Assembly (NCBI RefSeq): GCF_900215505.1
Contig: NZ_LT907844.1
Location: 496,001 to 560,000 of the forward strand
Length of the DNA: 64,000 bases
Direction: 5' to 3'
Source of the DNA: Cohaesibacter sp. ES.047
GTDB lineage: Bacteria; Pseudomonadota; Alphaproteobacteria; Rhizobiales; Cohaesibacteraceae
Shown in pieces: positions 1 through 9,574 of the stretch (positions are counted from its first letter, which is position 1; each line of letters begins with the position of its first letter). The notes under the pieces are model-generated. The model was not told where the DNA came from. It did not search any database and was given only the letters and a program-made list of their open reading frames with translations. Position numbers and translations under genes: made by a program.

Positions 1-69
1 GGACATCTGAAAGTTCTGGAACAATTCCGTGAAGAGATATTTGCAAACCGTAACGACATCTTTGTTTAG
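1..69 (+). CDS. C-terminal end of an unidentified protein (partial)
   Basis: A frame is open from the first base to a TAG at 67-69 and encodes 22 residues ending NRNDIFV. The gene starts outside the window. It lies 48 bases upstream of the enolase-superfamily gene on the same strand, so it may belong to the same uronate operon. The fragment is too short to identify a family. Confidence 0.5.
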   Translation, partial: GHLKVLEQFREEIFANRNDIFV

Positions 70-117
70 GTGCCGCGCAGGCTGATCGTCAATAGACAAG
101 ACACTTGAGGTCCCATC

Positions 118-1236
118 GTGAAAGTCACACAACTCGAAACTTGGCACTGCAAGCGCGATTTTTCGCTCTTTCCAGAAAATCGCGCAGGCTCAAACATGTC
201 TTGGGACGTTGTCGTCCTGCGTTTGTCAACAGACGCAGGCATAGACGGATATGCCTCTGCACTCGCCACCAGATCGGGTGTGATCACAGAGACTTATTTA
301 CATGATGTGATTGCGCCGGTCGTACTGGGACGCAATGTGCATGATCGAGAACAGATCTGGCACGAATTATGGACGCTGGACCGGCATCTGACCTTCTTCC
401 CCGTCTATCTACCCGGTCCCATTGATGTCGCCTTGTGGGACATCGCGGCCAAAGCTGCCAACTTGCCGCTTTACCAATATATTGGTGCCGTGCGTGATGG
501 TCTGCCAGCTTATGCCAGCGGCCTGTTCCATGAAGACGATGAAGATTGCATCAAAGAGGCACTTTTCTACAAGGATCTCGGCGTCCCCGGCTACAAGGTG
601 CACTCCCCCTCACCATGGCGCCGGGATATCGAACTACACAAAAATTTGCGAGAAGCTGTCGGCGAGGATTTTCTGCTCTTTTGCGATCCTGTCGGCGATT
701 ACACGCTTGATCAGGCCATCCGTGTGGGGCGCGGTCTGGAAGAGCATGGTTATGAATGGTTCGAGGAGCCATTCAGGGATTTTGAACTTGCAAAATATAC
801 CGAGCTTTGCAGCGCTCTGGATATTGCTGTCGCTGCCACGGAGACGACACGCGGCTGCCATTGGGGGGTTGCTCAATCCATTGCCCAGCGGGCTGCAGAC
901 ATCGTAAGAGCCGACGTTTCATGGAAAGCCGGTGTGACCGGAACATTGAAAATCTGCAATCTGGCAGAGAGTTTCGGCATGAATTGCGAAATACACACCA
1001 CCACCATGGCCTTCATGGATATCGCCAATCTTCATGTCTCTTGCTCGGTCAAGAATTGTGACTATTTCGAGCTTTTTGTGCCGCAGGAACCGTTCCAGTT
1101 CCCGTTGAAAGGCAAACTCCCCATTGATGCACGCGGCTGGGCGATGGTGCCCAAAGCTCCTGGCTTGGGCGTAGATCTTGATTGGGATGCCATCGATCAA
1201 TTGTGCGTGTCTCATCGCACCAGTTCAAAAGGATGA
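118..1236 (+). CDS. Enolase-superfamily sugar-acid dehydratase (mandelate racemase/muconate lactonizing type)
   Basis: A 372-residue cytoplasmic enzyme with a GTG start preceded by GAGG. It has an N-terminal capping domain (about 1-125) and a barrel carrying the mandelate racemase-type residues: Lys160 in GYKVHS, metal ligands Asp190, Glu216 and Glu242, and the Asp266/His293 acid-base pair (RADVSW, EIHTTT). Family members take a proton alpha to a carboxylate, and most sugar-acid members are dehydratases. Placed before an SDR, UxaC and UxaA, it probably dehydrates an aldonate such as mannonate or a related acid sugar to a 2-keto-3-deoxy acid. Substrate cannot be read from the sequence. Length is usual for the family. 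It is the first complete gene of a tightly spaced plus-strand operon. Confidence 0.85.
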   Translation: MKVTQLETWHCKRDFSLFPENRAGSNMSWDVVVLRLSTDAGIDGYASALATRSGVITETYLHDVIAPVVLGRNVHDREQIWHELWTLDRHLTFFPVYLPGPIDVALWDIAAKAANLPLYQYIGAVRDGLPAYASGLFHEDDEDCIKEALFYKDLGVPGYKVHSPSPWRRDIELHKNLREAVGEDFLLFCDPVGDYTLDQAIRVGRGLEEHGYEWFEEPFRDFELAKYTELCSALDIAVAATETTRGCHWGVAQSIAQRAADIVRADVSWKAGVTGTLKICNLAESFGMNCEIHTTTMAFMDIANLHVSCSVKNCDYFELFVPQEPFQFPLKGKLPIDARGWAMVPKAPGLGVDLDWDAIDQLCVSHRTSSKG

Positions 1237-1285
1237 ACGGGCCACAGCTTGGCCTCGTCAATAAGTCAATTAAGGGACTGTCGAT

Positions 1286-2050
1286 ATGGAATTTTCAGAA
1301 GCATTTTCGCTGACCGGTCATCGTGCCTTGATTACCGGAGGAGCAAGTGGACTGGGGCTGGCCGCTGCAGAATGCTTCCTCAAAGCCGGCGCTGAAGTTG
1401 TTTTGGTGGGACGTGAGGAAGAAAAGCTTCACAAGGCAACCACTGATCTGGGCGCCAAAGCTTCTGGTTTCAAATTTGACGTTACAGACTTTGACGGAGC
1501 CGCCGATCTAGCGGAAAAGGTGGAGCAGCAAAAAGGCCCCATCTCAATTTTGGTGAATAATGCAGGCAACACGGTCAAGAAACCGATTGAGGAAATGTCG
1601 GTCGAAGAATTCAAGCAGGTTTTCGACATTCATGTAACGGGAGCCTTTGCCCTAACGCGGGCCTTCCTGCCCCAATTGAAGAAAACCGGCAAAGGCTCAG
1701 CCCTTTTCACAGCTTCAATGAGTTCTTTCTTGGGCATTCCCAATGTGTCCGGTTATGCCGCATCAAAAGCGGCCTATGTGGGGCTCATTCGCTCATTCGC
1801 AACAGAGCTGGCTCCGAGCGGTGTTCGGGTCAATGGTGTGGCACCGGGGTGGATCGACACGCCTCTCTTCCGCTTCGCAACCTTAAACGATCCGAAGCGC
1901 CTTGAGAAAATCATGGGACGCATTCCCATGAATTGCACCGGTCAGCCGGAAGATATCGGTTGGGCCATGGTCTATCTCGCCTCCAATGCAGCACGCTATG
2001 TCACCGGCCACATCACCGTTGTAGATGGCGGTGCACTTCACAGCTTCTGA
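1286..2050 (+). CDS. Short-chain dehydrogenase/reductase, probably a hexuronate or aldonate oxidoreductase
   Basis: A 254-residue classical SDR. The cofactor motif TGGASGLG is at 17-24, NNAG at 91-94, the catalytic Ser near 146, and YAASK gives Tyr157/Lys161. The end GWIDTPL and VVDGG are typical of the gluconate-5-dehydrogenase-like branch. It starts at ATG after AAGGGAC. It lies between the dehydratase and uxaC, so the likely role is reduction of the keto-acid made by UxaC (fructuronate or tagaturonate) to mannonate or altronate. That would replace the usual UxuB/UxaB long-chain enzymes, which are absent here. The substrate is inferred from context only. Confidence 0.85.
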   Translation: MEFSEAFSLTGHRALITGGASGLGLAAAECFLKAGAEVVLVGREEEKLHKATTDLGAKASGFKFDVTDFDGAADLAEKVEQQKGPISILVNNAGNTVKKPIEEMSVEEFKQVFDIHVTGAFALTRAFLPQLKKTGKGSALFTASMSSFLGIPNVSGYAASKAAYVGLIRSFATELAPSGVRVNGVAPGWIDTPLFRFATLNDPKRLEKIMGRIPMNCTGQPEDIGWAMVYLASNAARYVTGHITVVDGGALHSF

Positions 2051-2097
2051 TATCCATCAGGCCCGTTTCGATTGTCAGGATAATAGGAACAACGACG

Positions 2098-3507
2098 ATG
2101 TCCGGTTTCATACATGATGATTTTCTGCTCGACACGCCTATGGCGCGTGTCCTGTTTCATGATTATGCAGAAAATCAGCCAATTTTTGACTATCACTGTC
2201 ATCTGCCCCCTGAAGAGATTGCCCAAAACCATCAATTCAAGGATCTTTGGGAAATCTGGTTGAAGGGCGATCATTACAAATGGCGCGCCATGCGTGCCAA
2301 CGGCGAGGATGAGGCCCTTTGTACCGGTGGAGCGTCCCCGCGCGAGAAGTTTGACGCATGGGCGCGGACCGTGCCCGATACCATCGGCAATCCGCTTTAT
2401 CACTGGACACATCTAGAGCTGCGTCGCCCCTTTGGCATTGATGATATATTGCTGTCCCCATCAACGGCTGATTATGTCTGGAACAAGGGCATCGAACTGC
2501 TCTCAGAGCCACAATTTTCTGCCCGCGGTATCATTGATCAGATGAATGTCCATACTGTGGTGACGGTGGACGATCCGGTCGATGACCTCAAGCCTCACGC
2601 CACGGCACAAGCCGACAAGCGTTTCAAAGCCAAAATCGTGCCATGTTTCCGGCCCGATCGCATCTGTGACATTCGGCATCCGGACTTTGTCAGCTATCTG
2701 GAAAAGCTGGAAGAGGTCTCCGGTGTCGCTATCGCCTCGATGGACGATCTTTTCGCTGCCCTTGTTCAGCGGATGGACCATTTTGCAGCGATGGGCTGCA
2801 CCATCTCAGACCATGCGCTTGATGAGGTCACCTTTGCGCAAGCCTCAGACACCGAGCTCAATGCCATCCTGAAAGCGCGGCGAGATGGGTCTATCCCATC
2901 AGAGCATGATTTCTCCGCCTATCGAACAGCTCTGCTTGTTTTTCTGGGTCGTGAATATCACCGACGCGAATGGGCGCAGCAATATCACATTGGCGCCTAT
3001 CGCAACGTCAACACCCGCAAAGTTGCCGAAGTGGGAGAAGCATGTGGCTTTGACTCCATCCATGATCAACCCATTGCCGCAGCGCTTGGATGCCTACTCG
3101 ACACCCTTGAGCAAACCGATCAATTGCCCCGCACCATTCTTTATTGTCTCAATCCGCGGGACAATGAAATGATCGCCGCCATGTGCGGCAATTTTCAGGA
3201 TGGCAAGATTCCGGGAAAAATTCAGATCGGATCAGGATGGTGGTTCAACGATCAGAAGGACGGTATGCTGCGCCAGATGATGCAGTTGGCCAATCTTGGC
3301 CTGCTCAGCCGCTTCGTTGGTATGCTGACCGACAGCCGCAGCTTCCTCTCCTACACGCGGCATGAATATTTCCGCAGGGTGCTCTGCCAGTTCATCGGCC
3401 ACGGCGTCCGTGACGGCGAGATTCCCAATGATGAAGCGTTGCTGGGCAAAATGGTCAAAGACATCTGCTTTGACAATGCCATCCGATACTTTCAGGCCGA
3501 AAAGTGA
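2098..3507 (+). CDS. uxaC: Uronate (glucuronate/galacturonate) isomerase
   Basis: A 469-residue protein that matches the UxaC family along its length: the N-terminal [12 protein letters not shown] with His33/His35, [13 protein letters not shown], the TVDDP segment, and the C-terminal [18 protein letters not shown]-like stretch (here [14 protein letters not shown]). UxaC (EC 5.3.1.12) interconverts glucuronate/fructuronate and galacturonate/tagaturonate and is the first catabolic step of hexuronates. The frame stays open upstream to 1933 inside the SDR gene, but the family N-terminus and an AGGA sequence point to ATG 2098. The gene lies 47 bases after the SDR. This is the most secure identification in the operon and sets its function. 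Confidence 0.95.
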   Translation: MSGFIHDDFLLDTPMARVLFHDYAENQPIFDYHCHLPPEEIAQNHQFKDLWEIWLKGDHYKWRAMRANGEDEALCTGGASPREKFDAWARTVPDTIGNPLYHWTHLELRRPFGIDDILLSPSTADYVWNKGIELLSEPQFSARGIIDQMNVHTVVTVDDPVDDLKPHATAQADKRFKAKIVPCFRPDRICDIRHPDFVSYLEKLEEVSGVAIASMDDLFAALVQRMDHFAAMGCTISDHALDEVTFAQASDTELNAILKARRDGSIPSEHDFSAYRTALLVFLGREYHRREWAQQYHIGAYRNVNTRKVAEVGEACGFDSIHDQPIAAALGCLLDTLEQTDQLPRTILYCLNPRDNEMIAAMCGNFQDGKIPGKIQIGSGWWFNDQKDGMLRQMMQLANLGLLSRFVGMLTDSRSFLSYTRHEYFRRVLCQFIGHGVRDGEIPNDEALLGKMVKDICFDNAIRYFQAEK

Positions 3508-3564
3508 AGACCCAAGATTACCAACCATTCGGCATAATCGATCAAAGACTTGCGAGACAATGAC

Positions 3565-4218
3565 ATGAAAGACGAAGATCTGTTTTCCCTTGTGAAAGAG
3601 GAACTCTATACGCCCGTCGTCGGCGATATCCTTGATGCGATGGGTCTCTATCATCAATTTCTACCTCAACCCGTTCAACCCATGAAGGAAGAGATGAAGC
3701 TGGTCGGCCGCGCCATGCCGGTCGTGATGATTGATGTTTTTGGCCCACAAGCTGAACCCTTTGGAAAGCTCACGCATGCCCTTGATCAACTGGAATCGGG
3801 CGATATCTATCTTGCGAGTGGCGGTGATATGCGCTGTGCCTATTGGGGCGAGTTGCTTACAGCTACGGCCAGAACGCGAGGAGCCAATGGTGCGGTAATC
3901 AATGGCTACCACCGCGACACGCCGATGGTTCTTGACCAGAATTGGCCGGTTTTCTCTCGCGGACGTTATGCGCAGGATTCAGGTGTGCGCACCAAAGTCA
4001 TCGATTATCGCTGCCCGTTGGAAATTGAAGGTGTTTGGATCGAGCCGGGTGATCTGGTCTTTGGCGATCTGGATGGCGTGCTGATCGTCCCGCAAAAGCA
4101 CGAGGCAGAAGTGATTGAGAAAGCCGTTGAGAAGGCACGGGCTGAAAAGACAGTCCGCCAAGCCATCGAAGCGGGAATGACCAGCACGGCTGCGTTTGAG
4201 AAATTTGGTGTTCTTTGA
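3565..4218 (+). CDS. RraA-like / HMG-aldolase family protein
   Basis: A 217-residue protein of the RraA/dimethylmenaquinone methyltransferase-like fold. It has the family signature of a small-residue-rich block around [18 protein letters not shown] followed by [13 protein letters not shown], where the Arg-Asp pair binds the metal-enolate ligand. Members include 4-hydroxy-4-methyl-2-oxoglutarate/oxaloacetate aldolases and the RNase E inhibitor RraA. Here, in a uronate operon, an aldolase or decarboxylase acting on a keto acid is more likely than RNase control. ATG 3565 is preferred over an in-frame TTG at 3550. Which substrate it uses is unknown. Confidence 0.75.
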   Translation: MKDEDLFSLVKEELYTPVVGDILDAMGLYHQFLPQPVQPMKEEMKLVGRAMPVVMIDVFGPQAEPFGKLTHALDQLESGDIYLASGGDMRCAYWGELLTATARTRGANGAVINGYHRDTPMVLDQNWPVFSRGRYAQDSGVRTKVIDYRCPLEIEGVWIEPGDLVFGDLDGVLIVPQKHEAEVIEKAVEKARAEKTVRQAIEAGMTSTAAFEKFGVL

Positions 4219-4347
4219 CCACGAAGCGGAATCTTGAGTACCTATCTGGTCGCTCATCGCGCGGGTTTGACACCTAAATTTCACACCCTCATCGGGGCGC
4301 GTCTCACACTCGCCCCAATGCTCCATGGACCGAACAGGAGATGTGGT

Positions 4348-4677
4348 ATGTCCCAAGGATGCTTCAGGATAGACAAGACGGACAATGTTGCAACCTTGCT
4401 CAGCGCTTCGCTCGCGCAGGATATCACGATCCACAATGCAGACGATTTGAAAGCAATCAGACTGCTTGAGGCCATCGAAACAGGCCACAAGGTTGCTTTG
4501 AGTGACATTCAGCAGGGCGAGGCAGTGATCAAGTTTGGCGTTCCGATCGGACTTGCATCCAAACCGATCAAATCTGGCGAATGGGTGCATCTACACAATT
4601 GCGAAAGCCAGTTTGATGAACGCTCCTCATCGCTGGACATCCACTCAGGAGCAACAACGGATACCCATTATGAATGA
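4348..4677 (+). CDS. UxaA family small subunit (SAF domain, altronate dehydratase N-terminal part)
   Basis: A 109-residue protein made almost only of an SAF-type domain, ending in [10 protein letters not shown], which resembles the N-terminal domain of altronate/galactarate dehydratase. It starts at ATG 4348, seven bases after AGGAG (4336-4340); an in-frame ATG at 4318 has no comparable site. It overlaps the next gene by 8 bases, so the two are translationally coupled. Split UxaA proteins of this kind occur in many Alphaproteobacteria. Sulfolactate sulfo-lyase SuyAB has the same split layout, but the UxaC neighbourhood argues for altronate dehydratase. Confidence 0.8.
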   Translation: MSQGCFRIDKTDNVATLLSASLAQDITIHNADDLKAIRLLEAIETGHKVALSDIQQGEAVIKFGVPIGLASKPIKSGEWVHLHNCESQFDERSSSLDIHSGATTDTHYE

Positions 4678-5881
4678 TCCTTTCGAGCGCAGCTGGACCG
4701 GCTATTTGCGCAAGGACGGTCGCAAAGGCATTCGCAATCTGGTTCTTGTTGTCCATACGGTGATGTGTTCACGCCACGTCGCCCATGCCATTGCGCAAGG
4801 CGAAGATGATGTCCATGTCATCGGATTTGATGGTTGTTATGACAATCAATATGCCATCCGCCTGCTTCTGTCGCTGGCTCGCCATCCCAATGTGGGCGCA
4901 GTGCTTGCGGTCGGTCTTGGTTGCGAATATACCCAGCCCGGAAAAATCGCAGAATTGGCCAGAGAAAGCGGCAGACTGGCAGAGGCTTTCTATATCCAGG
5001 ATACTGGTGGTACCCAAAGCTCGATCGACAAAGGCAAAGCCATCGTGCGATCCCTGCGAAGCCAGATCAAGGACCAGACGCCTCGTGTTGAGATGTCCCT
5101 TAAAGACATGACAATTGGCGCCGAATGCGGAGGTTCCGATGGTACAAGCGGGCTTGCGGGCAATCCTGTCACCGGTCGATTTTTTGATTTTCTTGTTGAT
5201 GCAGGGGGCCGGGCTATCATCGAAGAAATCGTTGAGATGGTTGGGCTGAAGGAAATCATTCTCGATCGCGCAGCGACAGCAGAAACAAAAACACAGCTAG
5301 ACTGGGCCTATAACAAGGCTGTCTCCTATTGTCAGTCGGTTCGGCAATATTCCGTCTCACCGGGCAATTTCGCAGGAGGCTTGACGACAATCGAAGAGAA
5401 AAGCATGGGCGCTTTTGCCAAAAGTGGCAGCCGCCCGATACAAGGGGTCATCAAGGTAGGTACGCCTCCTCCGGACTCTGGCCTCTGGATCATGGACAGT
5501 GTTCCTGATGAGCATTTTATGAATTTTGGCTACACCAACCCCAACGACACCGAGGGTCTGGTGGACCTGATGAGTGCAGGCAGCCAATTGCTGGTATTTG
5601 TCACGGGGCGCGGCTCTGTCATAGGGTCGGCCATCTCGCCTCTACTTAAAGTCACTGGCAATTCGGAAACCTACAACCGTTTGAAAGAAGACATGGATTT
5701 CGACGCCGGTCGAATTTTGACCGGCGACATATCACTCGATGATGCCGCCATCGAATTGGCTCATTTGATCTGCGACATCGCCTCAGGACAGCAAAGCAAA
5801 CCTGAAGCTCTTGGGCATGCCGAGTATTACATCATGTACAAACACCAAAATGCGGATCAACAGGGTGGCTGTCGGTTATAG
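4670..5881 (+). CDS. uxaA: UxaA family large subunit (altronate/galactarate dehydratase C-terminal part)
   Basis: A 403-residue protein starting [23 protein letters not shown], the conserved opening of the UxaA/GarD catalytic domain. [21 protein letters not shown]-like (here [17 protein letters not shown]) and the Cys-rich contacts are typical of this iron-dependent dehydratase. With the small subunit it would convert D-altronate to 2-keto-3-deoxygluconate. ATG 4670 lies inside the small-subunit gene. It is the last gene of the operon; a 6-bp inverted repeat GTGGCT/AGCCAC surrounds the stop codon but has no T tract. No kdgK or kdgA is in the window, so the product must be processed elsewhere. 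Confidence 0.85.
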   Translation: MNDPFERSWTGYLRKDGRKGIRNLVLVVHTVMCSRHVAHAIAQGEDDVHVIGFDGCYDNQYAIRLLLSLARHPNVGAVLAVGLGCEYTQPGKIAELARESGRLAEAFYIQDTGGTQSSIDKGKAIVRSLRSQIKDQTPRVEMSLKDMTIGAECGGSDGTSGLAGNPVTGRFFDFLVDAGGRAIIEEIVEMVGLKEIILDRAATAETKTQLDWAYNKAVSYCQSVRQYSVSPGNFAGGLTTIEEKSMGAFAKSGSRPIQGVIKVGTPPPDSGLWIMDSVPDEHFMNFGYTNPNDTEGLVDLMSAGSQLLVFVTGRGSVIGSAISPLLKVTGNSETYNRLKEDMDFDAGRILTGDISLDDAAIELAHLICDIASGQQSKPEALGHAEYYIMYKHQNADQQGGCRL

Positions 5882-6030
5882 CCACGCCTTCATGTAAGTG
5901 GATTTACCCCAAGTCAGCCTTACTGTCTGATCGCAAAGTACCTGAGTGATATCAGCGGATTGTGATTCACCGTCATTGCGAAGAGATGGGGCTGATATGA
6001 CCTTTCCTGATATCATCCGGCAAGAACATA

Positions 6031-6153
6031 TCCAAAAAACTGGATTGGTATTCAAGCGATTTGACAGATGCAGAGTGGGCATTGTTGCCAACAGACAAAC
6101 GAGAAGTATCCGCTAAGTGCCTCGATTTCCGGGGATCTCGTTCGCAAATATGA
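6031..6153 (+). pseudogene. IS5-family transposase N-terminal relic
   Basis: A frame without its own start reads WYSSDLTDAEWALLP, the typical opening of IS5-family transposases (compare MARLTMSDAEWAFF at 41346 in this window). It loses similarity after about 20 residues and stops at 6151-6153. No terminal repeats were recognised. It is a decayed fragment. Confidence 0.5.
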
Positions 6154-6533
6154 AAGTCCCTTCCAGTTTCAACGTCCACCTTGGACTGGAAGCGGCGTGA
6201 TTCACTGCATCATCACCTGACCGCAATCATCAAAGGTCGAGATTGGCAATCGCGGCCCTTTTGTATGTACCGGCTGCTGTTCGCAAGAGATTTCTTTGCA
6301 TGTCGCAGGAAGTCGCTCATATGTATCCGGACTTTTGATCGACACGCGGGTCGTGGCCTTGTTGGGGTTACGCTCGCACCGTGATCTCATTAGCTGCAAG
6401 GTCAAAGTTGACCGAAAGGGCCGTCAGATTCTGGGGGCGTATTTTTCCGTTCCATGCAGTCTATCTATCGCGAACTCCTTTGAAGTCGTGAGTGTTATCT
6501 TCAAATACCAACTACGACCGCATTTCTTGGCGC

Positions 6534-6641
6534 ATCAAACGCCGTTTTGTGTTTGAGGATACTCCAGGCTATCCGGGCCAGTTTATTGGCCAAAGCCACA
6601 GCCAACTTGTTGCGATGCATCCGTTCGGACGCTCGTGTTAA
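6534..6641 (-). pseudogene. IS110-family transposase C-terminal relic
   Basis: Minus-strand residues RNKLAVALANKLARIAWSIL match the conserved C-terminal block of IS110-type transposases, which normally reads ALANKxARIxWAxL. The frame continues upstream to 6935 without further recognisable transposase motifs. It is a fragment, not an active element. Confidence 0.5.
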
Positions 6642-7064
6642 CCACTCACCAAAGCTGAAGTCGGGCCATCGATTTGACCATATCGAGGCGGGAGTGTTGC
6701 ACTTCACGGCGGAATTCAAGACCTTTTCATCATCGGCACCTCTTTGTCCTGCAGCCGTAAGAGCTGAGACAAACTCCGCTGTGTCGAATGTGTCTGACAG
6801 CTGCAAAAGTGCGTCATCGACATGCCGCGTCAGCACCGACACATCATTGTATTTCCCATAAACCTCATTCTGTTCGCTCATATTGATCCTGTTCCTCGGC
6901 ACACACCGATCATTGGTTTTTCGCAATGAGGCCAAAGGAACGATTGGTTCAGATCACAATCCTTGTCCAAGAGCCTTGAACGGGATTTAGGGCGGATTTC
7001 AGCGAACCAGAAAAAGTGATCGCATTTTCTTGCTAGAGAGGATGTGTCGGTTACGTCGAGCTCA

Positions 7065-7397
7065 TCAATCTGCCCGCCGTTGCTTGGCCTTGCGGGCGAT
7101 TTCAAGGGCATGATCCAGTCGCTTCTGCTTATCTTCGAGCTTTTCGATCTCGGCGAGGATCCTTTCAAAATGGGGCAACACCCATTCTTCGCCATCTGAA
7201 ATCAACACGGCAGCCTTGTCACGAGCGGCATACAGGCGTGCCAGATAAATCGCCGTTTCGCTTTTGGGCTGGCTTTTTGCTGCTTTATGGAGATCGGCAG
7301 ATCCGCATTTGGGATCTATGTCGCAGGATAACGTCATGTCAGACCATCCATGCGAAGCATCCGCAGGGCAGCATTGGACAGCATCCATGGGTGGCAA
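7065..7397 (-). CDS. Possible small hypothetical protein
   Basis: A 110-residue minus-strand frame. The second half is charged and helical (HFERILAEIEKLEDKQKR...), compatible with a short coiled coil; the first half looks unlike normal coding sequence. No family was recognised. It lies among transposase relics and may be the decayed end of a larger gene. A start nearer MTLSCDID or further in is possible. Confidence 0.3.
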   Translation of the reverse strand: MPPMDAVQCCPADASHGWSDMTLSCDIDPKCGSADLHKAAKSQPKSETAIYLARLYAARDKAAVLISDGEEWVLPHFERILAEIEKLEDKQKRLDHALEIARKAKQRRAD

Positions 7398-8075
7398 TGT
7401 GCACGCCTGCCATGGATTGGCACTCTCTCAAACTCTATTGTTGAGCATTGCGGTACCATAACGCCGGGATCCGATCTCTGATCGCGGGATTGCGATCACG
7501 GCCAGCGATCACACACCGGCCTACATCAAGGAACTACGGCGATTGCGATACAAACCCAAACGGACCCGTGCTTTTTTCGGTCGCAAAGAGAAAATGGGGG
7601 AAAGAACCGCAGAATTCAGCGATTTCCGGTAAAGGAGTGCGGAACAGATATTATGGATGATCCCGTCTCGCTCATCCAACAACTGGAACTGTAACAATGT
7701 AAATCACAGATCAATCCGCCCAGGCATGAACTGATTGGCTGCCGGATGTCGAAAAAACAGGAATAAAGCGAACAGGTTCTGTTGAATGCCAGTTTCACTG
7801 GCGAACATAGGGCGGGTTAAGAAGAAGCCCAAACGAATGTGCCAAATTTTTTGATTATTTTGCCATCATTATAGATGACCGGAAGAAATAATAGGTAACG
7901 ACCCCAATTATCTTGGCCGAGCCCGTCGCCAATATACGCACATTCTCGTAAAAATATGACAAAATATACGTTTTTCGTCCGTCCTTGATCGTCCTATTTG
8001 CTTTCCGGGAGAGATCGCCTGCTGCTCTTTGCAGAGGCATCCTCCTCTCTTGTAAAACCAAAGATGGAGATTGTG

Positions 8076-8678
8076 ATGAAAAAATCTAACCTCAAAACCG
8101 TACAATTCCGAGATGACATCAACTTTGCTGAGTTGGTGTCCGATATCGCACGGATCAAGTCTGACTGGCTTGCTCCTAATGCCTTTGATGGCCTAGACGA
8201 CACCTCACGCGATTTTTTGCTGATGATGCTCGAAACTGGCTGCAGAGCAAGTGATCTCACAGGCCTTGCCCCCTGCGACATCGTCCTTGACGATCCAATC
8301 CCTCATATATGCATTGGGAAAAGCAACACGTCCAAAAATCCAGATAGCCAACGCAAGGTGCCCTTGGTCGGCCTGTCGTTGGCCGCAGCAAATAGACATC
8401 CTGATGGCTTTCCAGATTGTCGGGGCTATCACACGCTTGCAAAGCTGCATCGTTTTTTTGATCAAATAAATCTTAATCCGGGCAGCGCCCCGCTCTTGGG
8501 ATTTTTGCGTGCGCAATATCACTACAGGGTCGTGCGCGGGTGTCACGCCGGCATTCCAATCGTAGAAGAGATGATGGGTTGGCGATGTGTATATGTATTA
8601 AACAAACCAACGTCACTGGCTGAGAGGCAACGCCTGGCAACCCTTATCATGTATCCCGTGCCTCCGCATCTTGCATAA
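8076..8678 (+). CDS. Degenerate tyrosine recombinase (phage-integrase family), short form
   Basis: A 200-residue protein. DFLLMMLETGCRASDLTGL carries the first catalytic Arg (Arg57) of tyrosine recombinases, and NTSKNPDSQRKVPLVG resembles the beta-hairpin with the catalytic Lys. The expected HxxR box is blurred (HYRVVRGCHAGIPIVEEMMGWR) and no Tyr sits at the expected place in the tail, so catalytic activity is doubtful. The N-terminal core-binding domain is missing. ATG 8076 is chosen because GGAGA lies 5 bases upstream; ATG 8064 is in frame. The C-terminal tail ATLIMYPVPPHLA has a relic copy at 36648-36770. It leads a same-strand run of mobile-element genes. Confidence 0.6.
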   Translation: MKKSNLKTVQFRDDINFAELVSDIARIKSDWLAPNAFDGLDDTSRDFLLMMLETGCRASDLTGLAPCDIVLDDPIPHICIGKSNTSKNPDSQRKVPLVGLSLAAANRHPDGFPDCRGYHTLAKLHRFFDQINLNPGSAPLLGFLRAQYHYRVVRGCHAGIPIVEEMMGWRCVYVLNKPTSLAERQRLATLIMYPVPPHLA

Positions 8679-8686
8679 ACAACCAG

Positions 8687-8729
8687 CCCGGCGATTGCTT
8701 CACTGTCGCCGGGCCAAACTGTTTGGCCC
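8687..8729 (+). promoter_or_regulatory. Two overlapping alternative hairpins
   Basis: Stem CCCGGCGA/TCGCCGGG (8687-8694 with 8706-8713) and stem GGGCCAAA/TTTGGCCC (8711-8718 with 8722-8729) share bases 8711-8713. They therefore exclude each other at the junction. No T tract follows. Located 8 bases after the recombinase stop, they could be a terminator, attenuator or recombination site. Confidence 0.45.
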
Positions 8730-8855
8730 TGCAGCTATCATCCCGCATACTTCAGATATTAAATTTCACAAACAAATACAATTACTTGTAAAATAATTTC
8801 TAAAAAGTTGCATTTTCATTTTGGTTTCTCGGAAAATTTTTCCAGTTCCCTTCAT
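8730..8855 (+). promoter_or_regulatory. AT-rich promoter region with short palindrome
   Basis: AT-rich leader before the AlpA-like gene. It contains the inverted repeat TACAATTACTTGTA (8777-8790, arms TACAA/TTGTA), a plausible binding site for the HTH protein encoded just downstream. No clear -35/-10 pair was identified. Confidence 0.35.
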
Positions 8856-9392
8856 ATGACAAAATGCAAAGACAGTTACATCAACCGCAAAGACCTGATC
8901 GCCTATTTTGGTGTGCCAGCGCGGAGCCTCAAGGAAGTCCTTCAGGACGCAGGCATTGTGTTGCGCGCCAACGGCACCTGCTGGTCCGTCGTCTTTGAGG
9001 CCCTCGGGCTTGCCGCCGACCAGTCTGCCGAACATTGGGAAGAGTTGACGAAGCCTCTCTTGACAGCAAGTCAGGTAGCCGAGGATCTGGATAGGGCAGA
9101 TCCATCGATCATCTATCGCTGGGCCAATCCTTCCTCACCCAATTATAGTCCAGACTTTCCCGCGCCAATCGATTTTTCGTTTGGAAAGCGCCCCAACGCG
9201 CGGAATCGGAAACGTTGGCGTAGAGCTGATGTGATTGCCTGGCAGAGCAACAAGCCCCAGCCGAAATATCGACACCTGTCCAAATCAGGTGACGTGCCAT
9301 CCCCATCACAGGTTCCATCTGCTGACCCTGCACCAACGGCCACTGTCGGCATCTTCTCGTTGCCGCAAGTAATCGATGGAGATGCGCAATGA
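8856..9392 (+). CDS. AlpA/excisionase-like DNA-binding protein
   Basis: A 178-residue protein (from MTKCKDSYINRK). Residues around LLTASQVAEDLDRADPSIIYRWAN ... FPAPI ... RKRWRRADVIAWQ follow the AlpA/Xis winged-helix pattern (helix-turn-helix, FPxP, RRW, DVxxW). An earlier segment, DLIAYFGVPARSLKEVL, could be a second helix-turn-helix. The last 45 residues are Pro/Ser-rich and probably disordered. AlpA/Xis proteins regulate excision or integrase expression, which fits the recombinases downstream. ATG 8856 is preferred over 8808. Its stop overlaps the next start (ATGA). Confidence 0.55.
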   Translation: MTKCKDSYINRKDLIAYFGVPARSLKEVLQDAGIVLRANGTCWSVVFEALGLAADQSAEHWEELTKPLLTASQVAEDLDRADPSIIYRWANPSSPNYSPDFPAPIDFSFGKRPNARNRKRWRRADVIAWQSNKPQPKYRHLSKSGDVPSPSQVPSADPAPTATVGIFSLPQVIDGDAQ

Positions 9393-9574
9393 ATAGTTCG
9401 GACACAGCAAAATTCGCATTTTCGACCGGACATACCAACAAGCGACCGGGACACATACACCCACTGATTATCGGATCCGGAAAATTCAGTGGTGTGTGTG
9501 TCCTGCATGCACTTAAGCGACCGGAAGTGCAAACGGACGACCACACTCAAACCAAAGAAAGGTTAGCAAATTGA
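9389..9574 (+). CDS. Small conserved-position protein between regulator and recombinase
   Basis: A 61-residue frame that starts by ATGA overlap with the upstream gene and ends by TTGA overlap with the downstream recombinase gene. Both overlaps suggest translational coupling and support it being a real gene. The sequence is His/Lys/Thr-rich and shows no recognised domain. It could be a small accessory factor of the recombinases, or simply a coupling leader. Confidence 0.45.
   Translation: MNSSDTAKFAFSTGHTNKRPGHIHPLIIGSGKFSGVCVLHALKRPEVQTDDHTQTKERLAN

Larger units (their letters stand above)
5882..8075. other. Gene-poor region with decayed transposase relics
   Basis: About 2.2 kb between the uronate operon and the recombinase module. 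No full-length gene is recognisable. It contains an IS5-type N-terminal relic (6031-6153), an IS110-type C-terminal relic (6534-6641, minus strand) and a possible small minus-strand frame (7065-7397). The rest shows no conserved coding signature. The stretch just before 8076 is AT-rich and probably carries the promoter of the recombinase gene. Confidence 0.6.

Noticed and set aside
1933-2097. Upstream extension of the uxaC frame
   Set aside because: It overlaps the SDR gene and lacks similarity to UxaC, whose N-terminus begins at 2098.
4670-5881. Sulfolactate sulfo-lyase SuyB as an alternative for the UxaA large subunit
   Set aside because: The split layout is shared, but the UxaC, SDR and dehydratase neighbours fit uronate catabolism and no sulfolactate genes are present.
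5865-5885. Terminator at the end of the uronate operon
   Set aside because: Only a 6-bp stem around the stop codon and no T tract follows.
8730-8855. tRNA gene as integration target next to the recombinases
   Set aside because: No cloverleaf, T-loop sequence or CCA-type end was found here or elsewhere in the window.
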